DNA of 46,409 nucleotides from Bryobacterales bacterium (lineage in GTDB: Bacteria > Acidobacteriota > Terriglobia > Bryobacterales > UBA6623), in contig JAPPMG010000079.1 of the NCBI GenBank assembly GCA_028819215.1, positions 1 to 46,409 on the forward strand. The letters run 5' to 3'. This document shows, in pieces, positions 25,722-32,995 of the stretch. The notes under the pieces are model-generated. The model was given only the letters and a program-made list of their open reading frames with translations. It did not search any database and was not told where the DNA came from. The position numbers and the translations under genes are program-made. Every line of letters starts with the position of its first letter. The first letter of the stretch is position 1.

Positions 25722-28001
25722 ATGTGCCCCCTAGTCGGAGTCTTGATTCTGCTCATCCTGACCCCCTCGGCTCAGGCAATGCCGGAATTCTTCGCCGAAG
25801 CTATCGCCTTCGGTGCCAAGGACTGCCTCTTTTGCCACACCGAGCCCGGCGGCGGGCGCACGTGGAACGACCGCGGGCACTGGCTCATGGCCCGCAAGCA
25901 AGAGAGTGGCCAAAAGACCGTCGCCGTCAGCTGGCTGGAAGACTATGTGGCGCCGTCAGCCGCTGAAATCAGCCCCGTGGCGGGGCCGGAGGGAGTCGGC
26001 ACGGGTCCGCGCAACGTCCCGGAAACCTACCATCAGGGCCCGTTCTTCGAGCCGGTCAAGAACGAAGCTGCGTTGCAGCGCTGGATCGACTCTCGGGGCA
26101 AGTACACCACCGCCGACGGCGAATGGCCGCAGTACTCGGGCGATGTGGCATCGTCGAAGTACTCCCCTCTCGATCAGATCCAAGGAGAGAATGTCACAGA
26201 TCTGGAAGTCGCATGGACCTGGGACGCCTTCGACAACTCGAACTACATCAAGCCAGGGACCCCGACGAACCGCGAGCCCACCCGGGCCGAGCGGGCGAGA
26301 TTTCCAGATGGTTTCAAGGCCACGCCGCTCATGGTCGGCGGCAAGCTCTTCATCCGCACAAATTTCAGCGGAGTCGCAGCCATCGATCCTGCAACAGGTG
26401 CGACCCTATGGACGCACGATCCGGGAACCTCTGCCTGGGGCCGTCCAGGGATTTTCGGATTCGCCACTCGCGGACTCGGCTATTGGAGCGACGGAGACGA
26501 AGCGCGCATACTGCTCTGCACCGGCGACAGCTACCTGGTCGCGCTAGACCCGGCGACCGGAGAACCCATCCAGAGCTTCGGCGACAACGGTCGCACCGAC
26601 CTGACTGTCGGCTCGCGGCGTCCTCTGATCCGCTCGCTGATCAATTGCAGTGCTCCGCCGACCATCATTGGCGACGTGGCTGTGGTCGGAAATCAGATCG
26701 CAGACGGCCCGCCCGGAAAGAGCGCACGCAGCGGCGGCCCGAACTGGAAAGAGAATTGGCCGGTCGGTGATGTCCGCGGCTACGACATCCGCACGGGCAA
26801 GCGCTTGTGGACATTCCACACCATCCCGCAAGAAGGCGAGTTCGGCAACGACACCTGGGAGGGAGACTCGTGGAAATGGATGGGTAACACCAACGTCTGG
26901 TCCATGATGAGCGCGGACGAGGAGCGGGGCCTCGTCTATCTCCCAGTGACCGGCCCTACATTCAATTTCGCGGGAGAGTTCCGGCCCGGCGACAACCTGT
27001 TCTCGAACAGCATCGTCTGCCTCAATGCCAAGACTGGCGAGCGGGTCTGGCACTTCCAGACGATCCGTCACGATATCTGGGACTTGGATCTGCCGGCGGC
27101 TCCCAGCCTCATCGACATCACCGTTGACGGCAAGTCTATCCCTGCACTGGCACAAGTCACCAAGACTGGCTTCCTCTTCGTGTTCGACCGGCGCACCGGC
27201 GAACCCGTCTGGCCGATCGAAGAGCGACCCGTACCCCCGAGCGAGATCGAGACGGCGGCCAAGACGCAGCCCTTCCCAGTCAAGCCGCCACCATTCGAGA
27301 TGCAAGGCGTCAGCGAAGACGACTTGATCGACTTCACACCGAAGATCAAGTCGCTGGCGCTTGAGGCGGCCAAGCCTTATCGCCTCGGACCGTTATATGA
27401 GCCGCCTTCCCGGCAGGGCACGATCCAGGTACCAGGCTGGGGCGGTGGCGCAAATTGGGGCGGTAGCGGATTCGACCCGGAAACCGGCTATCTTTACTTG
27501 TCCTCGCGCCGACAGTACATCGTCGTCGGGATGCAGCCGGTCGACGACCCCGAAGTTCGCGGCTATGACAACGAACACAAGTTCTACCGGGCGGCGGTGG
27601 ATGGCTTGCAAATCGTCAAGCCGCCATACGGAACCTTGACGGCGTACGACATGAATCGGGGAGAGATCGCATGGCAGACGCCGCACGGCAACGGTCCGCG
27701 CCAGCATCCGCTGCTCAAGGACCTTGATCTCCCTCCTCTGGGCAACCCGAACGCCGCGGGTACATTGGTGACCCGCACTCTGCTATTTGTAGGCGACCGC
27801 GGCCATGCGGGCGAGCCGGCCTACCTACGGGCGTACGACAAGGCTTCCGGAGAGACGCTCTGGGAGCACGAACTGCCGGGCCGGCATCACAACGCCGCGC
27901 CGATGACCTACATGGCCGACGGTCGGCAGTACATTGTCATCGGTGTCGGAGGAGCAGCCGAACCGGCGCGGCTAGTGGCGTTTCGACTTCGGCAGCAGTA
28001 G
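25722..28001 (+). CDS. Haem-c-containing quinoprotein (PQQ-dependent) dehydrogenase, copy 2
   Basis: This is the tandem paralogue of the previous gene, also 759 residues, with no insertions or deletions between them. By hand alignment I count about 63 differences. They cluster in the signal peptide and in the linker after the haem site (residues 61-93). The haem motif CLFCH (35-39) and the propeller motifs are kept. The active-site region HHDIWDWDL of copy 1 reads RHDIWDLDL here, so the first His and one Trp are replaced, while the TKTG lysine segment is kept. This suggests a changed substrate preference or a weakened enzyme. Confidence 0.9.
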   Translation: MCPLVGVLILLILTPSAQAMPEFFAEAIAFGAKDCLFCHTEPGGGRTWNDRGHWLMARKQESGQKTVAVSWLEDYVAPSAAEISPVAGPEGVGTGPRNVPETYHQGPFFEPVKNEAALQRWIDSRGKYTTADGEWPQYSGDVASSKYSPLDQIQGENVTDLEVAWTWDAFDNSNYIKPGTPTNREPTRAERARFPDGFKATPLMVGGKLFIRTNFSGVAAIDPATGATLWTHDPGTSAWGRPGIFGFATRGLGYWSDGDEARILLCTGDSYLVALDPATGEPIQSFGDNGRTDLTVGSRRPLIRSLINCSAPPTIIGDVAVVGNQIADGPPGKSARSGGPNWKENWPVGDVRGYDIRTGKRLWTFHTIPQEGEFGNDTWEGDSWKWMGNTNVWSMMSADEERGLVYLPVTGPTFNFAGEFRPGDNLFSNSIVCLNAKTGERVWHFQTIRHDIWDLDLPAAPSLIDITVDGKSIPALAQVTKTGFLFVFDRRTGEPVWPIEERPVPPSEIETAAKTQPFPVKPPPFEMQGVSEDDLIDFTPKIKSLALEAAKPYRLGPLYEPPSRQGTIQVPGWGGGANWGGSGFDPETGYLYLSSRRQYIVVGMQPVDDPEVRGYDNEHKFYRAAVDGLQIVKPPYGTLTAYDMNRGEIAWQTPHGNGPRQHPLLKDLDLPPLGNPNAAGTLVTRTLLFVGDRGHAGEPAYLRAYDKASGETLWEHELPGRHHNAAPMTYMADGRQYIVIGVGGAAEPARLVAFRLRQQ

Positions 28002-28274
28002 GTGTCGGATGGGCGTCTGCGCTAGCGACGATACCGCGCAGCAGGCCACGACCGATCTTGCATCCCAGCGTTCAGATGGCTTGCCGGGCAACATGGCCAC
28101 AGATATCGGGCTGACGGCGTTGAAGCAAGAGCGAATGCCGCATTGACGAAGATTCTTCCGGGCACGCGAAACCAGGGGTTCGGGCAGCGCGTCAAAGAAG
28201 CCTCATTGTTGCCAGCGTTCGCCTCCAACGAGGTGCAAACGTCCGCAAGTTCTCTCAGCGGAATACGATTCGCG

Positions 28275-29810
28275 ATGCCAAGTGCCAGACTCCAACCGAC
28301 CCGTCGGGTTGGTGCTGAGGGTGTGACTAGGTTGGGGTTCAGGTCGAGGCGTTGGCTCGGATCGGCAGCATTCTTGCTGTCGGTGGCGGGCCTATCCGCC
28401 CAGCAGGCATCGTACGACTCGAACTGGGATCCTGAGTGGGATCAGGTCTCGCCGAGCAGTTCGTCGAGTTCCGTCGGCTCGTACGCCACTCCCAGCAGTT
28501 CCAGCAGCTCGTATTCCAGTCCGGGCTATTCGAACTCGGGCAGCTCGCACTACAGTGTTCGTGTCGGTTCTCGTTCCAGCAGTACCAGCGGAACCGCAAG
28601 CTTGCGAACCGCACCGGAATCCAATACAAGCACCCGCCACGCACCGGCTACCACCCACACGAGCGGTTCCAGCCAGCGAGACTCCTCGCGTAACAGCGAT
28701 TACCGGCGACGGACGTACGACGACTACAGGACGAGGTGCCCCGGACGGGACCCGACCTGCCCGCCGAGGAACTTGGGTCTGCCGATCTTCTTGGCCGGAC
28801 GCGTTGCGCTGGCAAACGGCGAAGGACCGCATGAACCAGTCAGGATCGTTGTTAGTTGCGGCGGGCGGGCGATCCCTCAGGTATATACGAACTCCAAGGG
28901 ACGGTTCAACTTCCAGCCGGAGTGTCGGCCACTGCTGGCTCTCGCTGACGCTAGCATAAGCGGCTATTGGCCGTACCCCGTAATCCCCCAGGGCCTCACA
29001 ACCAGAAACGGCACCGCGAATCTGATGGGTTGCGTCCTGTATGCCGAACTTTCAGGACATTGGTCCACCCGCGTAAGGCTTGGCCGCGTCACAGCACCGA
29101 GACCCAATGACGTTGGCTTGATCGTCCTGCAACCGCTCCGCGGCTCGACTGGCCGCTCTGTGAGCAGAACAACGCTGGCGGCCCCGCCCAAGGCGAAGAG
29201 GGCCTATCGGAATGGGATCACGGCGCTACGCAAGACGCAGTCCTTCGGGAAAGCGGCCAAGTCTTTCAAGAGGGCCGTGGAAATCCACCCGGAGCACGCC
29301 CAAGCCTGGGCCGGACTCGGTGAAGCGCTAGCGGCTCTGGGAGATTTCGACGAAGCCCAGGAAGCATTCGAGCGTTCGATCGAGGCGGATCCCAATTTGC
29401 TGCAGCCGTACGACGCAATGATGCCGATCGCGTTCGATCAACGCGACTGGGAGCAACTCGACACCTTGGCGGCCAAGTATCTCAAGCTCGCGCCGGGCTC
29501 GTCGCGGGTCCGCTTCTATAGCTCTGTGGCGGCGCTGAATTTGGACGACCTATCGCGGACGGAGTTCATCATCAAGCAAATGGAGGAGCTGGGAGAAACC
29601 GACGAATGGCCCATGAGCCACGTCATCATGGCGATCGTGCACGAGCGGCGGGCCGATTTCGAGGCCGCGGCTGACTACTACGAGAAGTACATCAAGATCT
29701 CCGTCGACGCGGAGATATCTCGGATGGCCCGCAGAACGATCTATGACTGGGGTCACCTACAGGTCATCGAACCGCGACCGGTCACGCTGGCTCAGCCAGC
29801 GGCGCTCTAG
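28275..29810 (+). CDS. Exported TPR protein with serine-rich region
   Basis: This protein has about 511 residues. A signal peptide (RRWLGSAAFLLSVAGLSA) is followed by a Ser/Tyr/Gly-rich low-complexity stretch (about residues 60-150). A cysteine-containing domain follows (LPIFLAGRVALANGEGP, then VVSCGGRAIPQVYTNSKGRF), which resembles a carboxypeptidase-regulatory or Cna-like fold. Residues about 330-480 hold tetratricopeptide repeats (AWAGLGEALAALGDFDEAQE is the clearest). An envelope scaffold or assembly role is inferred. The start is uncertain: ATG 28275 and GTG 28323 both keep the signal peptide, and the frame is open from 28143. No neighbour shares an obvious operon with it. Confidence 0.75.
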   Translation: MPSARLQPTRRVGAEGVTRLGFRSRRWLGSAAFLLSVAGLSAQQASYDSNWDPEWDQVSPSSSSSSVGSYATPSSSSSSYSSPGYSNSGSSHYSVRVGSRSSSTSGTASLRTAPESNTSTRHAPATTHTSGSSQRDSSRNSDYRRRTYDDYRTRCPGRDPTCPPRNLGLPIFLAGRVALANGEGPHEPVRIVVSCGGRAIPQVYTNSKGRFNFQPECRPLLALADASISGYWPYPVIPQGLTTRNGTANLMGCVLYAELSGHWSTRVRLGRVTAPRPNDVGLIVLQPLRGSTGRSVSRTTLAAPPKAKRAYRNGITALRKTQSFGKAAKSFKRAVEIHPEHAQAWAGLGEALAALGDFDEAQEAFERSIEADPNLLQPYDAMMPIAFDQRDWEQLDTLAAKYLKLAPGSSRVRFYSSVAALNLDDLSRTEFIIKQMEELGETDEWPMSHVIMAIVHERRADFEAAADYYEKYIKISVDAEISRMARRTIYDWGHLQVIEPRPVTLAQPAAL

Positions 29811-29882
29811 CAAGGCCATTCCTGCCGGACCGCGTGGTGCACTGCACGCTCAAGTTGGAACCGCAGTATTTGTATCTCATCC

Positions 29883-29979
29883 GTGAGAGACAACGTGATT
29901 TGCTTCTCACGGGTGAGAGACAAGAGGCATTGCTTCTCATTTGGCCGAGGTTGTGAGAGACGGCGTGAGTCGCTTCACT
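29883..29979. repeat. Three short direct repeats with internal palindromes
   Basis: Three related 27-base units begin with GTGAGAGAC and end with GCTTCTCA or GCTTCACT, at 29883-29909, 29913-29939 and 29953-29979. TCTCAC-GG-GTGAGA between units 1 and 2 is a perfect palindrome, and TCTCATCCGTGAGA just upstream is near-perfect. They lie between the TPR gene and the A-type carrier gene. This looks like a cluster of protein-binding sites; CRISPR is excluded by the short units and nearly absent spacers. Confidence 0.6.
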
Positions 29980-30035
29980 GCGCCAGAGTGAAGGCTCGCG
30001 CCATAGTCGATTCGACGGCGGCTCCCAGATCAAGA

Positions 30036-30056
30036 TATAATGAGGCTTCAGAAGCC
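30036..30056 (+). promoter_or_regulatory. -10 box and palindrome upstream of the A-type carrier gene
   Basis: A consensus TATAAT (30036-30041) is followed by the perfect palindrome GGCTTC-A-GAAGCC (30044-30056), which would cover the transcription start. The best -35 is TTCGAC (30011-30016) with a 19-base spacer. The position suits an iron-sulfur-responsive repressor, but this is inference. AGGAGG at 30061-30066 is the ribosome site. Confidence 0.5.
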
Positions 30057-30075
30057 AGCTAGGAGGACATCCGCA

Positions 30076-30399
30076 ATGATCCAGATGACCGAAACTGCGA
30101 TCTCGAAAGTGAACGAGATCCTTGGGCAGCAGGAACCCCAGCCAAAGGGGCTGCGGCTATCCGTGGTGGGTGGAGGCTGTTCCGGCTTCCAATACTCGAT
30201 GGCATTCGAGAACAACCAACTGCCGCTAGACAAGGTCTTCAACTACGACGGCCTGCAGGTCTATGTGGACCAAGCCAGCCTGCTCTACCTCGACAATTGC
30301 AGGGTCGACTACGTCGAAACGATGGAGGGCGCGGGCTTCAAGTTTGATAACCCGAACGTCACCTCGACCTGCGGCTGCGGCAGTTCCTTCAACGCCTAG
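30076..30399 (+). CDS. A-type iron-sulfur cluster carrier (IscA/ErpA family)
   Basis: This 107-residue A-type carrier delivers Fe-S clusters to apoproteins. The three ligand cysteines are in place: Cys35 in GGGCSGFQY, and Cys99 and Cys101 in the C-terminal CGCGSSF. The sequence FKFDNPNVTSTCGCGSSF is characteristic of ErpA/IscA-type proteins. The ATG at 30076 has AGGAGG nine bases before it; the frame is open to 30040 but without a ribosome site. It stands alone, without isc or suf genes nearby. ErpA and IscA cannot be distinguished here. Confidence 0.94.
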   Translation: MIQMTETAISKVNEILGQQEPQPKGLRLSVVGGGCSGFQYSMAFENNQLPLDKVFNYDGLQVYVDQASLLYLDNCRVDYVETMEGAGFKFDNPNVTSTCGCGSSFNA

Positions 30400-30448
30400 G
30401 CCTCGCTCCTCTTGAGGAGGCGGCATTCAGGCGCTTCCTGTCCGTGCA

Positions 30449-31021
30449 ATGGCATCCCGATCTGATTGGGAGGCTAAGCACAGAAGTGCCCGAGGCGCAG
30501 TTCCGGATCCCGATCCATTCCTGGGCGAGGCGCTGGAGCACGTCCGGCTGGCTGCACCAGCTGCGACGGACGCTGTTGACATCGCGTGCGGGAGAGGTCA
30601 ACACAGCGTCGCCCTAGCGGCCTATGGCCTGAAGACCGTGGCAGTGGACTACTCGCCGGAGGCCCTAAAGCTCTGCGCGAAGCTGGCCGCGGAGACAGGG
30701 CTCGCGGTGGAGACTCGTTGCTTTGACTTGGAGAGTGAAGAAGCAGAGTGGGGTGATGCGCGCTTCGACGTGGTCGCCGTGTTTCGTTATCTGCACCGGC
30801 CGCTGGTGCCGCTGTTGAAGCGCGTCACCAGATCCGGCGGCATCATCATCTATAAGACCTTCACGCGCAAGCAGCTGCAGTTCGGCACGGGCCCACGCAA
30901 CCCTGCCTACCTGTTGGAAGAGAAGGAACTCCCTGAACTGTTTGCCGACTTTCGACACCTGCTCTATCGCGAGACATGCGACTTCGAAGCCACAGCCGCC
31001 TTGGTTGCGCAGAAGCCCTGA
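30449..31021 (+). CDS. Class I SAM-dependent methyltransferase (TehB-like)
   Basis: This is a 190-residue methyltransferase. Motif I is DIACGRGQHSVALA with VAVDYSPEAL as the acidic strand after it. DVVAVFRYLHRP is the post-motif region and GGIIIYKTF the strand seen in TehB-like enzymes. It resembles proteins annotated as tellurite-resistance or thiol methyltransferases, but the substrate is unknown. The end of the gene overlaps the start of the next one by 46 bases in another frame, suggesting coupled translation. The ATG at 30449 begins MASRSDWEAKH, a family-like start. Confidence 0.85.
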   Translation: MASRSDWEAKHRSARGAVPDPDPFLGEALEHVRLAAPAATDAVDIACGRGQHSVALAAYGLKTVAVDYSPEALKLCAKLAAETGLAVETRCFDLESEEAEWGDARFDVVAVFRYLHRPLVPLLKRVTRSGGIIIYKTFTRKQLQFGTGPRNPAYLLEEKELPELFADFRHLLYRETCDFEATAALVAQKP

Positions 31022-32889
31022 TCGCTGCCAGCTTGGCTGCGGCCGGACTGTTTGCGGACCCAGCTTCTGCACAGATCAACGTCGGTCGCCAGCCCGACGC
31101 CAGCGTCATCTTGCCGACCGGGCAGCGAATCACGCCAGCTGGCACGCAAGTCGTAGTCAACAGCATGCCCATCGCGGCAGCGGAGTCTCGTGACGGGCGG
31201 CACCTGCTTGTACTGCAGTCGGGCTACGAGACGCCCTCGATCAGCGTGCTTGACGCGCAAGCAATGAGTCCGCATAGCCGCGTCGAACTGCCCGACGCTT
31301 GGCTCGGCTTGGCATTGAGCGAGGCCGGGGATCGCCTTTTTGTGAGCGGCGGGGCGCGCCAGAGCGTGTGGGAGCTATCATTCCGCTCCGGCGAACTGCG
31401 ACTCGAGCGAGAATTTCCCATTCCGGGAGAGTGCAGCGGCAACTGCTCGTCACTGATCGGAGACGTGCTCTTCGACAGGGATGATCGGACACTCTACGTG
31501 CTGGACGTACTGCGCGACCGCGTAATCGTCGTTAACTCGCAGTCCGGGCTCGTGCTGGGCGAGTTCAAGACCGGAATCGCGCCCTATCGCGCCAGACAAA
31601 CGCCCGACGGCGAACACCTACTCATCAGCCACTGGGGAGAAGCCTCGGTCGGCCTTTACCGGCTGGCGGACCGGCGGCTTGTGGAGAGGATCCCCGTGGG
31701 CGAGCACCCCACAGACCTAGAAGTGGTAGTCGGCGAAGTGCAGGTTCCCGGCGAGGGCGAGGACGAGGTGCTCACCTACCCTGCCCGGCTGTTCGCGGCG
31801 TGCGCGCATTCGGACAACCTCTGGACCTACGGCATCACCTCCAACAACCGTTTCGAACTGCTGGACGCTCGCAGCGTCGCTCCGCGGCCTGACTCCCCGG
31901 TCGGCTCCCTGCCGTCGGCCTTGGGTGTGAGCAAGGACAATCGCACGCTGTATATCGCAAACGCCGGGAACAACATCATCCTGGCAGTCAATATCGAAGA
32001 AGCACTTCCCGAGCCCCAAGGCGCGCTGCCTACGGGTTGGGTTCCGACCGCCGTGGTCGGGCTTGACGACGGAGCGCTGGCCTACCTCAGCGGCAATGGG
32101 GACTTCGAGAACCCAGGGCTGGTTGGAGTATTGCCGCCTCTGACAAGCGAGCAGCTGGAGTTTCTGACCGCAGCGGCTGTGGAGAATCTGCCCGGTCCCG
32201 AGACCGCCAGTTCCGCGCCGCCGGAGGCTGTCGAGCACGTCGTGCTAGTGCTGACCGATGCGCCGCCGTCGGATTTGGGGGATCTGCTTGACGATTCCGC
32301 CCACCTCAAGGGCTATGTCGCCCCCACCCGAGAGCAGCTGGGTCAAGTTGCGTGGCTCACAAGCGGGACAGCGACCGACTTCTTCGCCAAGCTCGGCCCG
32401 GCAGTCCATGCCGGACGGCTCTCGACACAGGATCTGGCGCAAGCGGGCAGGGCTGCGGCCCCGGCTGCGGGCACGCTTTGGACAAACGCAAGGCAAGCAT
32501 CGATCTCCGCGGAGACCTACGGGATCGCAGGCGGACGCCCGCCGAGCGCTTTCGTCGCGAACCTTGAGTCTGAAGGGAGCCTGCCGAGGCTAGCCGTAGT
32601 ACGCCTGAGCGGCTCTGACGAACAACAAGCCGGGGATCTAGAACGCCTGCTCTCGGCGCTGCAGGACCAGGAGGCGTACGCCGCAACAGCGATCTTCGCA
32701 GTATCCACGGGCGAGCAAGCCGGAGCAGCCGTGGCCGGCGGTGCGGTGCAGGCGGAATCCGCCCATGAGGGCCTTATCACGGCACCTGCCGTGCTGAGCA
32801 CGATCGAGTGGCTGCTCGGCTTGCGTCCATTGACCCAATCCGACAGCGCAGCGCCCCCTCTCACTGCGCTGTTCGCACCGTCCCGCTGA
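30976..32889 (+). CDS. Exported beta-propeller protein with degenerate phosphoesterase-like C-terminus
   Basis: This is a 637-residue exported protein. Its signal peptide (residues 1-33, cleaved near ASAQ) begins inside the previous methyltransferase gene. Residues about 40-370 are YVTN/YncE-type propeller blades (RTLYVLDVLRDRVIVVNSQ and RTLYIANAGNNIILAVNIE). The remainder lines up with the phosphoesterase part of fused YncE/phosphatase proteins (EHVVLVLTDA, GTLWTNARQASISAETYGI, LSTIEWLLGLRPL). The acidic and histidine metal ligands are missing: where relatives have a DDAQDGPDH-like segment it reads STGEQAGAAV. A binding role is more likely than catalysis. Confidence 0.8.
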   Translation: MRLRSHSRLGCAEALIAASLAAAGLFADPASAQINVGRQPDASVILPTGQRITPAGTQVVVNSMPIAAAESRDGRHLLVLQSGYETPSISVLDAQAMSPHSRVELPDAWLGLALSEAGDRLFVSGGARQSVWELSFRSGELRLEREFPIPGECSGNCSSLIGDVLFDRDDRTLYVLDVLRDRVIVVNSQSGLVLGEFKTGIAPYRARQTPDGEHLLISHWGEASVGLYRLADRRLVERIPVGEHPTDLEVVVGEVQVPGEGEDEVLTYPARLFAACAHSDNLWTYGITSNNRFELLDARSVAPRPDSPVGSLPSALGVSKDNRTLYIANAGNNIILAVNIEEALPEPQGALPTGWVPTAVVGLDDGALAYLSGNGDFENPGLVGVLPPLTSEQLEFLTAAAVENLPGPETASSAPPEAVEHVVLVLTDAPPSDLGDLLDDSAHLKGYVAPTREQLGQVAWLTSGTATDFFAKLGPAVHAGRLSTQDLAQAGRAAAPAAGTLWTNARQASISAETYGIAGGRPPSAFVANLESEGSLPRLAVVRLSGSDEQQAGDLERLLSALQDQEAYAATAIFAVSTGEQAGAAVAGGAVQAESAHEGLITAPAVLSTIEWLLGLRPLTQSDSAAPPLTALFAPSR

Positions 32890-32995
32890 CTCGGCGCAAG
32901 TTGGTCGTTTCGAGCGAATGAGTCTCCCTTTCCGGTCAATCTGAGCGCGCGCCAACGGTGCGAGACACTAAGAAATACGGCAGGCCCAAGCCACC

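Noticed and set aside
29883..29979. CRISPR array
   Set aside because: There are only three imperfect 27-base units, two almost adjacent, without constant-length unique spacers or cas genes.
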